Virus record (IMG/VR): IMGVR_UViG_3300045286_000110
Coordinates: 1-26,165 of that record
Length of the DNA: 26,165 nt
Source of the DNA: a virus
Direction: 5' to 3' (one strand)
A program made the translations under genes and the position numbers. Each line of letters opens with the position of its first letter. The first letter of the stretch is position 1. The notes under the pieces were generated by a model that searched no databases, had not been told where the DNA came from, and saw only the letters and a program-made list of their open reading frames with translations. This document shows, piece by piece, positions 14,378-22,044 of the stretch.

Positions 14378-14655
14378 CAAAAGAGCCCTCCAGCGAGCGC
14401 ACCGAGCGCACCGCCTATCAACGAACCCCAAGGCCCAGCAGCGCTACCGAACTGAGCACCAGCCAAGGCGCTGCCGGCCAGGCTGCCGACAACGGTACCA
14501 AGGGACTGGTTGCCTTCTCTCGCAGCTGCTTTTTGCCGTGTGTTGAAGACATTGCGATCTTCTTCTTGTTTCGCAGCTGCTCCCATCAGGCTTGTGGCTT
14601 CCTGTTGCTGGCCTTGGCCGTAGCTGGCCAATGATGCGCCTACGCCAAATGCCAT
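14377..14655 (-). CDS. Glycine-zipper small internal virion protein (92 aa)
   Basis: This encodes 92 residues from the ATG at 14655 with GGGAG upstream. The N-terminal half is helical and hydrophilic (SYGQGQQQEATSLMGAAAKQEED). The C-terminal 40 residues are a Gly/Ala-rich hydrophobic stretch with regularly spaced glycines (SLGTVVGSLAGSALAG, then SLIGGALGALAGG). Glycine zippers of this kind can insert into membranes, which suits a small ejection protein that helps form the DNA channel. Its neighbours are the other internal-virion-type genes. The membrane role is inferred from sequence only. Confidence 0.68.
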   Translation of the reverse strand: MAFGVGASLASYGQGQQQEATSLMGAAAKQEEDRNVFNTRQKAAAREGNQSLGTVVGSLAGSALAGAQFGSAAGPWGSLIGGALGALAGGLF

Positions 14656-14656
14656 A

Positions 14657-15109
14657 TCAAACGCTCCCCTGCGGCGCTGGATTGCCGATGATCGATTGCT
14701 GCCGTTGTGTCGTCAGTTCGCGCGCAATGTTCTGCCCCTGCACATCGGCCAGTGATCGCGCCAGACCAGTCTGCCGCTTGATGTCCGTCTGCTCTTCGGC
14801 CGTTGGCGTCACGCCCATGCCGCGCAAGCGCCGCTGCGTGGCACCTTCTTGCGCATCGAAAGCTCGGTTCACATCCATGCTTGCGTTGGCCATCGCTTTG
14901 TTGGCAACGGTTGGATCGGTGGCGTACTGGATCAGTTGGTTCTCGATCGGCACGAACGTGCTGACGTACTGCGCCCACTGGGAACGCGTCATGGCCGAGT
15001 ACGACTGCGAAGCATAGTCCTTTGCCCCGGGGTCGATACCGAAGGGGTTCTGCTGCACCCCACCACCGAGCGTGCCGCTGAGTCCTGACGTCACACCACC
15101 GACAGGCAT
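14657..15109 (-). CDS. Virion protein, paralog of the preceding gene product (150 aa)
   Basis: This encodes 150 residues from the ATG at 15109, preceded by GGGAGGATGAC and one base after the upstream stop; an in-frame start at 15157 lies inside the previous gene. The product is mostly helical and Ala/Gln-rich. Landmarks are FVPIENQLI, then ANASMDVNRAFDAQEGATQRR, GVTPTAEE and ARELTTQRQQSIIGN. Its pattern of Pro, Asp/Thr-x-Phe and G..P.S blocks matches the preceding 218-residue protein, so the two look like diverged tandem copies. Position suggests an internal virion or ejection role; no motif proves it. Confidence 0.68.
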   Translation of the reverse strand: MPVGGVTSGLSGTLGGGVQQNPFGIDPGAKDYASQSYSAMTRSQWAQYVSTFVPIENQLIQYATDPTVANKAMANASMDVNRAFDAQEGATQRRLRGMGVTPTAEEQTDIKRQTGLARSLADVQGQNIARELTTQRQQSIIGNPAPQGSV

Positions 15110-15110
15110 G

Positions 15111-15767
15111 TCATCCTCCCGGGTTAAACGCTGAGATGTTGTTGATCCGAGTACCACTTGGGTTGATGCTTTGTCCTACCGCACCCCCAGCGCCGTTGTT
15201 GCCTTGCAGGCCTTTGGCCCACTGCTGCAAACCGAAACCTCCCAGTGTGCCAACCATGCCGGCTTCACCGATGCGGTTTTGCAAGGATGCCGACGCATCG
15301 GCTTGAGCTTGTCGGCCGCTTTGCGCTGCCTGGTCGGCCAGTTCACCGCTCACTGCGGCGCGTTCGCCTCGACCTGTGGCCATGAGTGCGGATAACCCTT
15401 GGGTGTACGCCTGATCAATCTGCTGATCGGCGATAACGCCGCCCAGGCCTGTGGCTGCGGCACGATCAGCGCCCATGCCGGCCTCAGCCGTCGTTGCTCT
15501 GGCTGAGCCAGGCAGCGCGCCGGTATTCGACAGGCCTTTCTCGAGTGCACCTTGTGCACGGCCGAATTGGATCGCGGTGTCAGTCGAAGCCTTGCCGGCG
15601 GCGAGTTCACGCGCAGCGGAGCCTGGTTTGCCCATCGCTTCGATCTGGCTGGCCAGATGCTGCTGTACCGGCAGCCAACGCTGCTGGTAGTCAGCAAACA
15701 GTTGCGTTGCGTGCTGCGCCATCGCACGTTGCTGTGGCGTTTCACTTTGCTCTGCCGGCTTGCCCAT
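15111..15767 (-). CDS. Internal virion protein candidate (218 aa)
   Basis: This encodes 218 residues from the ATG at 15767, inside the end of the GNAT-like gene (26-base overlap). It is Ala/Gln/Gly-rich and mainly helical. Landmarks are RWLPVQQHLA, KASTDTAIQFGRAQGALEK, TGALPGSAR and a Gly-rich hydrophobic segment near the C-terminus (MVGTLGGFGLQQW). The order of blocks parallels the following 150-residue protein. Such Ala/Gln-rich helical proteins next to large ejection proteins are typical of internal virion components. The exact function is not recognisable. Confidence 0.66.
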   Translation of the reverse strand: MGKPAEQSETPQQRAMAQHATQLFADYQQRWLPVQQHLASQIEAMGKPGSAARELAAGKASTDTAIQFGRAQGALEKGLSNTGALPGSARATTAEAGMGADRAAATGLGGVIADQQIDQAYTQGLSALMATGRGERAAVSGELADQAAQSGRQAQADASASLQNRIGEAGMVGTLGGFGLQQWAKGLQGNNGAGGAVGQSINPSGTRINNISAFNPGG

Positions 15768-16161
15768 TCACTTCTCGCTCGAAAGCCACATATCGCAAAC
15801 TCCACTCTGGCCCCAGGGCATGCTCCAATCCCCTACGTGCAGTGAAGCACACAATCTTGTGTGCCCCGAGCTCACGGGCAATGGCATCTAGGTGCTCATC
15901 GTTTCGTTGGATGGCTCCGTGCTCCCCCCACGAGGCTCCAAGCCTCACGAAGAGTTCGGTTCCGCGTCCGTACCGATCGGAAATCAAGCTCAAGACCAGC
16001 ACTGCATCGTCTGAGACGAGGCACAAAGCCCCGCCGCTGCGGCAGGTCTGGCGTAAGTGCTCACCCTCATTATCACTCGGATCGGCCTTGAGGGCTAGGG
16101 GCTTGATCCGGTGCCACTCCTCATCGATGTTCGCAATGTGAAACGGCGTGCCGGAGATCAT
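15742..16161 (-). CDS. GNAT-like acetyltransferase-fold protein
   Basis: This encodes 139 residues from the ATG at 16161, coupled to the upstream gene as ATGA. The layout suggests a compact GNAT-type fold. A central strand (ALCLVSDDAVLVLSLIS) precedes ELFVRLGASWG, then HLDAIARELGAHKIVCFTARRG and a final ALGPEWSLRYVAFERE. The last blocks (LGA, RRG, W..L...F.R) are common in the GNAT-like proteins found in phage virion gene clusters. The acetyl-CoA loop (R/Q-x-x-G-x-G/A) is not clear, so it may be non-enzymatic, in keeping with T7 gp13, which sits in the internal-protein gene set. Function is inferred. Confidence 0.6.
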   Translation of the reverse strand: MISGTPFHIANIDEEWHRIKPLALKADPSDNEGEHLRQTCRSGGALCLVSDDAVLVLSLISDRYGRGTELFVRLGASWGEHGAIQRNDEHLDAIARELGAHKIVCFTARRGLEHALGPEWSLRYVAFEREVNGQAGRAK

Positions 16162-17126
16162 GCCCGCACCCAGCCATTGAAGCCTGCTGCCAGCAGCGTC
16201 ACGCTGGTTTCGTTGGCCAACGTGATGCCGCTGAGGGTATCGTCGATGCTCTCTCCGGATTGCGGTTGGATCGTCACCACAGGGTCAGGCCCGATCGCGC
16301 TACCGGTATCGTGCCTGTGGATCGTCACGACCGCAGTGTCGGCGCCGGCCAGCGAAGACGCGGCCAAGGTAATCGACAGCGCGCCGGCAACTGCGTTGAC
16401 TTCCACCAGACGGGTGTTGATCGACAGCGTTGCATCGAGGGCAACGTACTCGCGGCCGCGGTTCCAGTGATCGTTGAGCAGATCCTTGACGAGCTCATAA
16501 GTGATGGGTAGGTACCGCAGGTAGGCATCATCCACTGCAGAGGCAAAGGGTCGGTCGAGCAGCGCCGGCCAATCTGGTGCCAGCCACAAAGCGCCCGTGG
16601 TGATAGCCACGCCTACAGGGACTGCCGTGGCTTCGTAGTTCGGTGTCTGCGTCAGCGCACCGAAAGAGGCGTAAACGGCCCGGCCAACGCTGAAGACCGC
16701 ACCAGGAATGGCCAAAGGCCCCCGTCGTTGGATGGTGACAGCCGTACCGGCGCTCCCTCCATTCAATGCGATGCCGATGATCCCGAACATGCGGTTCGGA
16801 TCGCTGGGGTCTGCCATCTCGCAGGAGTTCGCTCCTACAGCTAGTACGGGGGCGAACTGAGTAATTGCTTCAGCTGCTGTCAAAGAGACCGTGTCCGCAG
16901 TGCTTGCGTTCTCCAGCAACCGGACACGCGTAGCGAGTGCTGCCAACTGCGTGCGAAGATCGCCAATCTGCGTAGTCAGCTGATTGACTTGCGCGATCGA
17001 TGCACCGACAACAGCCGAAGACTCGATCTTCTCGATGCGTTCACGGATGTTGTTGATCGTGACCTGCAACGAACGCAATTCAAGCGCACGCGGCGTGGGG
17101 ATCGCTGGCGCGCCTAGCGTGGCCAT
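16158..17126 (-). CDS. Virion protein with coiled coil and beta-rich tail-fibre-like domains (322 aa)
   Basis: This encodes 322 residues from the ATG at 17126 (TGATG with the upstream gene). Residues 15-75 form a heptad-like helix (IRERIEKIESS and QLTTQIGDLRTQLAALATRVRLL), expected to trimerise. Residues 80-185 are beta-rich, with VGRAVYASFGALTQTP and GVAITTGALWL; similar repeats occur in phage decoration and fibre domains. The C-terminal part (about 225-322) is another beta-rich unit (ALSITLAASSLAGADTAVVTIHRHD ends near HRHD) finishing in GFNGWVRA. A trimeric stalk followed by beta domains suits a tail fibre or head-fibre protein, possibly receptor-binding. No enzymatic residue set is visible. 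Confidence 0.68.
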   Translation of the reverse strand: MATLGAPAIPTPRALELRSLQVTINNIRERIEKIESSAVVGASIAQVNQLTTQIGDLRTQLAALATRVRLLENASTADTVSLTAAEAITQFAPVLAVGANSCEMADPSDPNRMFGIIGIALNGGSAGTAVTIQRRGPLAIPGAVFSVGRAVYASFGALTQTPNYEATAVPVGVAITTGALWLAPDWPALLDRPFASAVDDAYLRYLPITYELVKDLLNDHWNRGREYVALDATLSINTRLVEVNAVAGALSITLAASSLAGADTAVVTIHRHDTGSAIGPDPVVTIQPQSGESIDDTLSGITLANETSVTLLAAGFNGWVRA

Positions 17127-17611
17127 CAGGTCACCTCTTCGATCATCTCCGCGACCTGGATTCGGCGCACACGTGATGTGCCGATCAGTTCCAACTCGTA
17201 GGTGACGTAGGCGTCGAGTGTCGGCAAGGTGAACTCAAGTTGCGAGAGCACTGCAGTCTCGAAGATGACGACGCCGTTGCCGTACAGCCGCAGCACGAGA
17301 TTGGAGTAGTCGTCGGCCTGCACCTGGCAGTATTGCGGCGCAGCAGGTCGTGACAAAAGGTTCAACTTGCCTCGCCACTGGTAGACCAGGTGGCTCGTCT
17401 CGTCACCATCGAACAGCACGATGGTTGTGGTGTCCGCGAGCGGTGCTGTGCTCGGCAACACCAAGTAAACCTCGGCAGGCTCGTTGACTTCATCCAACAC
17501 GAGATACAGCTTGTCGGTCAGCGGCGGAGCATGCGCAGCCTTCGCGTGATAGCTCAACGCGATCAGGCCGAAGCCGGAAGCCTTCATGTCGAGTGCGTAC
17601 CCACCTGCCAT
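17126..17611 (-). CDS. Hypothetical virion protein (161 aa)
   Basis: This encodes 161 residues. I take the ATG at 17611, which overlaps the previous stop as TGATG; a TTG at 17623 is a weaker choice. The sequence looks beta-rich, with alternating hydrophobic residues (KLYLVLDEVNEPAEVYLVLP, then TTTIVLFDGDE and FETAVLSQLEF). No Cys pair except one Cys, no membrane segment and no catalytic motif is seen. It lies between an SPRY protein and a coiled-coil fibre-like protein, so a structural tail role is likely. Family not recognised. Confidence 0.62.
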   Translation of the reverse strand: MAGGYALDMKASGFGLIALSYHAKAAHAPPLTDKLYLVLDEVNEPAEVYLVLPSTAPLADTTTIVLFDGDETSHLVYQWRGKLNLLSRPAAPQYCQVQADDYSNLVLRLYGNGVVIFETAVLSQLEFTLPTLDAYVTYELELIGTSRVRRIQVAEMIEEVT

Positions 17612-18090
17612 CAGGGCCACCAAGGAGAAAAGCCAGAAGGTACAGGATACGTGAATTGCCCCGCGTGGTTGTGCAGTGTCAGCGTTAGCGTCCCGGTACT
17701 AGAGGTGCTGACCGTCGCTCCAACATAATACGTTGTTGCTGGAACAAGAGAACCAACGCTGATGGGGTCAGTGTCCGTGGCGGGATCCCCCGTCAACCAC
17801 ACACCGTTGACTGAAATCCATGCTTCTTGCGTGTCGAAGTTCACTGCAAAACCGATGACATCCCCTGCACTCAAGGCTGCTGCTGGGGTGTTAATGAAAG
17901 ACCCAAATTCGTAGTAGTCCCCGAGAGTCGAAAGAGCGATCCCGTTATCCGACACGCCGTTTGAGGAGTTGGCCGGGTTGTCTGAAGTGATTCCAATGAA
18001 AGACTGCGCGCTGATGACGTCGCACACGACTTCAACGTATCTTTTCCCCGCAATAACGGGGTTGACGGAGACAACGTTTCGGTTGGTCAT
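17611..18090 (-). CDS. SPRY (B30.2)-domain virion protein
   Basis: This encodes 159 residues from the ATG at 18090, with a very strong GGAGG upstream and an ATGA overlap with the preceding gene. The whole protein is one domain. KRYVEVVCD near residue 16 and FIGITSDNP near 31 are followed by the diagnostic block GDVIGFAVNFDTQEAWISVNG (about 76-96). YYVGATVS comes next, and the end reads FTYPVPSGFSPWW. This order (edge strand, GD.IG..VDF, W...NG, P..GF..W) is that of SPRY domains, a concanavalin-like fold used for protein and sometimes glycan binding. In a virion it may bind a receptor or join tail parts. Confidence 0.82.
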   Translation of the reverse strand: MTNRNVVSVNPVIAGKRYVEVVCDVISAQSFIGITSDNPANSSNGVSDNGIALSTLGDYYEFGSFINTPAAALSAGDVIGFAVNFDTQEAWISVNGVWLTGDPATDTDPISVGSLVPATTYYVGATVSTSSTGTLTLTLHNHAGQFTYPVPSGFSPWWP

Positions 18091-20048
18091 GGACCACCTC
18101 CACCAGTCACCACTGTAGTCACGGTGAAGTTGGCATTAGAGAAGGCCCAAGCACCCACTTCATTCGCGTCATTCCAGCCACTCGGCGCAGCCACGGTGCC
18201 ATACCAGAAGTGGTACACATCATCGTGCGCGATGCCCAAGATCGTCTCGGGCATCAAGGCCTGCCACTGGTGTCGCGTGAAGACCGTCTCGGTCAAGTTG
18301 CGCACTTGTCCTGTGCCGGCGACAGCGATCAATCCATCAGGAGACGCGAAGACAACACCAATGCCAACGAGGTACGCGAAGCTGCGCTTGCTCACACAAG
18401 CCTGCGGTACCTCCAACTTGCTCATGCTGTACGCGGCGGGATCATTGCCGAAGGCAAGATACGGGAAGCTTTCAGTGCCGATGACGATCGTGTTGTCGAT
18501 GTTCGCAATGCCGACGATATCGGTGTCGGTGTTTAACCGGTAATCCAACGGCCAGGCATGTGGGTGGTTCTGCGCAGACAGGCACAGTTGGTTGCGGCGG
18601 AAGCCGACCATCACCCCATTAGGGAGTGCCAAGATGCCGCGCATATCGTCTGGAGGCAGATCCCAGTTGTCGGATGCCAGCACCTCGCCGAGTTCAGCAT
18701 CGGTAAGCACATCCACGTAGTTGGCTGTCGCGAGAGGGATCTCAGCGACGAAACGGAAGACCGTGCCTGTGTTGCCCGTGGCAGCACGATAGATGCGCTT
18801 CGCCGTGATGTTGTAGTCGGTGCTGACACCCGTGGGCAGCCCCGTCGGTGTGGTGACCGTGACGGACACGCCATCAGGCCGCGTGATGGTTGCACTCGGC
18901 AGGCTCGGCCCGCTTTCCTCGCCAATGCTGTTGACGTAGGTAAAGACGTAGCTAGTGGCCAGATTCGTCGGCACATAGCCGAGTGAACCGCTGGCTTGCA
19001 CTAGGAAGTTGTCGTAAAGCAGTGTGATGCGATCGTCGCCTTTGGCTACGCAGAAACCGCAGTAGCCGCCCTTCTCGAAGGTGTTCGTCGCAGTGACAGT
19101 ACCGAGCAAAGCACTGCCCAAAAACAACTCGGCGACGATCGTCGATGTACCGTCAGCCTTGATGGTCTTCGTGGCCTTGACCGTGTACCAGATGTTCTGT
19201 GTCAGCACTCCGGTGCAGGCAGCCGAAGCGAGAATGCCACCGGCGCCAGCCGCGAAGTCGACACCGTTGGTGATTGCGATGTCCAGTGAGCCGCCGAACT
19301 GACCGAAGAAGATGACACGTGCACCTCCACCCACTGCATTGGTGCCGAACATCACCGGGTTGACACTGCCGGCATTGCCACCGGCATCACCGACATAGAC
19401 ATCGACACTGATCGTCGAAACCGTGGCATCTGCGATGCCGAAGTCGCGGATAGCGTAGGCAGGATTGCCGTTGTTGTTCTCAGCGCCCAACTCAAAGCAT
19501 GGCGTTGGGTTCCCCAGCGTGTTGTTCTGGATGACCAGCGAGGTGTAGTTGGCGGTGTTCGCCTGGCCCGAAGACACGATCCAGTTGGTCGATAGGTCAT
19601 TGCACTCGTCGAGGATGTCAACTGAGAAGGATGTCGGTGAAGTGTCGACGCCAGTGACCAGTGTGGGCACGCTATCGGGGTTTGGCACCCCCAAGGGGTA
19701 CGTCACGACAGGATAAGGTTCAGCGCCTGTCGTGGCCAGTGCGTAGTTCGTCCAGCGTGGCTGCGCATACTGCGCCGGCCCGGTCAGGTACACACGGAAG
19801 GTGCTGTCTCCAGGGATGATCCCACGAGCAACGTCAACATCAGTGATCCATGACAACCACTTGCCGTTGAGCAGGTAGATCGTCTGCGGTGCGTTCGCGA
19901 GGGTCTTGATGCCGAGAAACTGCCGCCAGGCTTCCAGATCTCCGCTGAGCAACCGCGCGTTAATCGCGTTCTGCGCGGCGTTGTCGGGCAGCAGCTGCGG
20001 CGCCAGGCGCGGCACCATACCGCGGAACGAGGCGACTTCGAGTTTCAT
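18087..20048 (-). CDS. Nozzle-like tail protein with lectin-like insertion (653 aa)
   Basis: This encodes 653 residues from the ATG at 20048 (ATGA overlap). The N-terminus (SFRGMVPRLAPQLLPDNAAQ, residues 7-26) is the opening found in many podovirus tail tubular/nozzle-type proteins. The nozzle part resumes at about residue 357 with ATSYVFTYVNSIGEESGPS and runs to the C-terminus. Motifs there include RIYRAATGN, LPNGVMVGFRRNQLCLS and VFTRHQWQALMPE. Between them, residues 145-353 form a separate beta-rich module (CNDLSTNWIVSSG, TISVDVYVGD, NIWYTVKATKT, LLYDNFLVQAS) that reads like a LamG/concanavalin domain. The protein ends in a Gly tail (TGGGGP). It is the likely distal tube of the tail. Confidence 0.78.
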   Translation of the reverse strand: MKLEVASFRGMVPRLAPQLLPDNAAQNAINARLLSGDLEAWRQFLGIKTLANAPQTIYLLNGKWLSWITDVDVARGIIPGDSTFRVYLTGPAQYAQPRWTNYALATTGAEPYPVVTYPLGVPNPDSVPTLVTGVDTSPTSFSVDILDECNDLSTNWIVSSGQANTANYTSLVIQNNTLGNPTPCFELGAENNNGNPAYAIRDFGIADATVSTISVDVYVGDAGGNAGSVNPVMFGTNAVGGGARVIFFGQFGGSLDIAITNGVDFAAGAGGILASAACTGVLTQNIWYTVKATKTIKADGTSTIVAELFLGSALLGTVTATNTFEKGGYCGFCVAKGDDRITLLYDNFLVQASGSLGYVPTNLATSYVFTYVNSIGEESGPSLPSATITRPDGVSVTVTTPTGLPTGVSTDYNITAKRIYRAATGNTGTVFRFVAEIPLATANYVDVLTDAELGEVLASDNWDLPPDDMRGILALPNGVMVGFRRNQLCLSAQNHPHAWPLDYRLNTDTDIVGIANIDNTIVIGTESFPYLAFGNDPAAYSMSKLEVPQACVSKRSFAYLVGIGVVFASPDGLIAVAGTGQVRNLTETVFTRHQWQALMPETILGIAHDDVYHFWYGTVAAPSGWNDANEVGAWAFSNANFTVTTVVTGGGGP

Positions 20049-20731
20049 CGCCAGGTGTGGAAGATGATCTGTCGCGGCCTCGCGCGCACCGGACCTTGGT
20101 TGTACCCGCGCTGCTCATCGCCCTTGGCGTTGTTGATCCCTGCACGGAATGCTTTGCCGGCCACCACGGCGCTGTTCGCGTTGCTCCACTTTTGCTCGGG
20201 GATCCCGAACAAATACTCAAGCGCACCGGCTTCGATCACCTCTTTCCACTTCGTGATCAACTCGCTCGGCAACGTCGCACTCGGTATTAGCGCTGGGGAT
20301 GGGAACACTGGCTGCACCGCCACCACGATGTTTACGGCGTAAGCCTTCTCTGGAGTTGGGAAGAAAGTGATCTTCGCATCAGGGATGTAGGCGTACTTCG
20401 TCGGCGAACCGGGCCCAACCCAAGGCGAGAACAACGTCTTATCCAGTGGTCGAATGATCCAGGAGTTCAAAGGCAAGCCAACCTGCGCGCCCTTCACATC
20501 TCGCACACCGACGATCTCGAGTGCCGGATCCGTGATCTGCAGGTCGTAGATAGCCACGTTGGCGATCGTGTTCGGGCCGCCAACCAGCGTCGCATCAGCA
20601 CGCAACCAGCGCGTCTGCGCGCAGAAGTTGCGTGCTGCACGCAGATATGCACGCGTCAATGTCAGCGTTGGGCAGCGCCGGACGATCTGTCCGACTTCCG
20701 GTACCAGATCGATGATGCTGATGGCGCTCAT
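20045..20731 (-). CDS. Probable head-tail adaptor/tail protein (228 aa)
   Basis: This encodes 228 residues from the ATG at 20731, overlapping the previous stop as ATGA, with GGAG upstream. Landmarks are IIDLVPEVGQIVRRCP at the N-terminus, AYLRAARNFCAQTRW, and a beta-rich middle (ANVAIYDLQI, KYAYIPDAKITFFPTP). A C-terminal helix (ITKWKEVIEAGALEYLFGIP) follows. An N-terminal helix bundle, beta middle and C-terminal helix resemble the layout of podovirus adaptor proteins. Position between capsid-region genes and the nozzle-like protein supports a connector or tail-ring role. Family name not certain. Confidence 0.65.
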   Translation of the reverse strand: MSAISIIDLVPEVGQIVRRCPTLTLTRAYLRAARNFCAQTRWLRADATLVGGPNTIANVAIYDLQITDPALEIVGVRDVKGAQVGLPLNSWIIRPLDKTLFSPWVGPGSPTKYAYIPDAKITFFPTPEKAYAVNIVVAVQPVFPSPALIPSATLPSELITKWKEVIEAGALEYLFGIPEQKWSNANSAVVAGKAFRAGINNAKGDEQRGYNQGPVRARPRQIIFHTWR

Positions 20732-21384
20732 TTTTCTCCTTCGGAGACGGTGACTTTGGGCGCCACTGCCACTTGGCCTTGGGACTTAATGCCGAGCGAT
20801 GCACGCGCCTCTTGTGTCAGCGCAGCGCTTTTGGTCAGATCTTGCTTCTTGGTGTTCTTGCGGTACGCATCAGCCAGCGTCAAGCACTTGAGCACGTACT
20901 CATAGGTGTCGACAAGAGCGATCGTATCGCTCAGGTTTGCCAAGTTCGGTGGAACCGCACCGTAGTGGATCAACACCTCACCAGTGCCATCGTTCGGCGG
21001 TGCCACATTGAACCGACGCGGGTTGCGTGGATCCGCAGAGTAGTGCTCGACGTCACGTTGAACGTTCGTGACTGGCCAGAAGCGCTGCGTTTCGTCCAGC
21101 AACTCGTCATCGACAAGCGTGATCCGCATGCCTGTGTACTGGTTCTGGCCGATGTCGAACAGCGCAATGCCGTCGGCAGGCAGATCTTGATTCGTGCCCT
21201 GCACCAGCGGCACGAAAGCACGTATCGTGTACGCGTCAGGTTTCCAGAAGCAGAGAGTGCGCTGGGCCTGCGCTAGCGCTTCGAGAAGAGTGGCATCGGA
21301 CCACGTGACCTTTGCGGTGTCCAACAACTGCTCCCGAACACCGTTCGGGCCGTTGATGATCTGCGCGCCGGTCAACGTGCCCAT
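20728..21384 (-). CDS. Probable head-tail adaptor protein, DUF6682-like (218 aa)
   Basis: This encodes 218 residues from the ATG at 21384, with GGAG six to seven bases upstream, just after the previous stop (TGACATG). The sequence starts with a helical region (WSDATLLEALAQAQRTLCFWKPDAYT). A beta segment (TRYTGMR-like region, reading QYTGMRITLVDDELLDE) follows, then a block with DPRNPRRFNVAPPNDGTG and EVLIHYGAVPPNL. A C-terminal helix (YEYVLKCLTLADAYRKNT) comes last. This order matches a common phage structural family of about 200 residues (DUF6682-like from memory, not searched) that sits between capsid and tail genes. An adaptor or connector role is likely. Confidence 0.65.
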   Translation of the reverse strand: MGTLTGAQIINGPNGVREQLLDTAKVTWSDATLLEALAQAQRTLCFWKPDAYTIRAFVPLVQGTNQDLPADGIALFDIGQNQYTGMRITLVDDELLDETQRFWPVTNVQRDVEHYSADPRNPRRFNVAPPNDGTGEVLIHYGAVPPNLANLSDTIALVDTYEYVLKCLTLADAYRKNTKKQDLTKSAALTQEARASLGIKSQGQVAVAPKVTVSEGEK

Positions 21385-21385
21385 G

Positions 21386-21838
21386 TCACTCCGTGAGGTT
21401 CAACCCCACACCCTTTTCCTTGGCGAGTGCACGTGCGGCGTCGACGGCCGAGCCACGGCCTTCCGACAAGCGCGACAGTTCCATGACCTTGGCGCGCAGT
21501 TTCTTCGCCGGCAGCGTCACATCAAGCGCGGCGCCGAACTCATCCATCGCGAAAGCCACCAGTTCTTCAACGCTGGCCGTGCCAACGTCAAACACCTCGT
21601 CTGGTGCGCTGTTCACGATGCGGCGCTTGCCGCTGAGGCCTTGGAGAAAGGCCTGGCGCGTCGGCAAGTCATCCCCTGGGTTGCCATGGTACGGCATGTA
21701 GTTCTTCATCTTGCGGATCCCTGGGACATTGGGCATCAGCCGTGCGTCGTCGGTGCAGATGAGGAAGGGAACGGTCTTGTCCTGCCGCTTGTTGACGGCG
21801 TTGGCCAGGTTCGCTTCTTGGGTTTCGGTCATTGCCAT
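21386..21838 (-). CDS. Hypothetical head-region protein (150 aa)
   Basis: This encodes 150 residues from the ATG at 21838, preceded by GAGG with a seven-base spacer; a second ATG two codons later is possible. The N-terminal part is hydrophilic (ETQEANLANAVNKRQDK). The middle has PFLICTDDARLMPNVPGIRKM and GNPGDDLPTRQAFLQGL. The C-terminal half is helical (VEELVAFAMDEFGAALDV, AKKLRAKVMELSRL). It has no membrane segment and no catalytic motif that I recognise. Gene position after capsid suggests a virion or head-completion role. Confidence 0.62.
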   Translation of the reverse strand: MAMTETQEANLANAVNKRQDKTVPFLICTDDARLMPNVPGIRKMKNYMPYHGNPGDDLPTRQAFLQGLSGKRRIVNSAPDEVFDVGTASVEELVAFAMDEFGAALDVTLPAKKLRAKVMELSRLSEGRGSAVDAARALAKEKGVGLNLTE

Positions 21839-21866
21839 GAGTTGCCTCGAGTGGTTGGTTGCGGGA

Positions 21867-22019
21867 TCACTTCTTGCCGCGTTTCATCGGCATTTTCTTC
21901 GACATGGCCTTCATCTGCTTCTTGTCGCGGGCCATGTCCTCTTTGGACCCTTCCTTGACGCCTTTCTTTTCCTTGTCGAAGGGGGACTTCTCGAACTCTG
22001 CTTTGGTCATCTTCGCCAT
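21867..22019 (-). CDS. Small Lys/Met-rich protein (50 aa)
   Basis: A 50-residue frame starts at the ATG at 22019, with CGGAGAAAACC just upstream as a clear ribosome-binding site, and stops at 21867. The product is extremely basic and Met-rich (begins MAKMTKAEFEKSPFDKEKKG, ends with MPMKRGKK), with no hydrophobic core. It starts 26 bases after the intrinsic terminator stem, so it depends on read-through or on a promoter I cannot see. It could bind nucleic acid or the capsid interior; function unknown. Confidence 0.68.
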   Translation of the reverse strand: MAKMTKAEFEKSPFDKEKKGVKEGSKEDMARDKKQMKAMSKKMPMKRGKK

Positions 22020-22044
22020 GGTTTTCTCCGGTTGGCGGACGTGG

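Noticed and set aside
17612-17623. TTG start twelve bases upstream for the 161-residue virion protein
   Set aside because: The ATG at 17611 overlaps the preceding stop as TGATG, the same arrangement as in neighbouring genes, whereas the TTG has no suitably placed ribosome-binding site.
16158-18090. Possible diversity-generating retroelement target (as in BPP-1-type phages)
   Set aside because: No reverse transcriptase, template repeat or C-type-lectin variable end is visible in the window.
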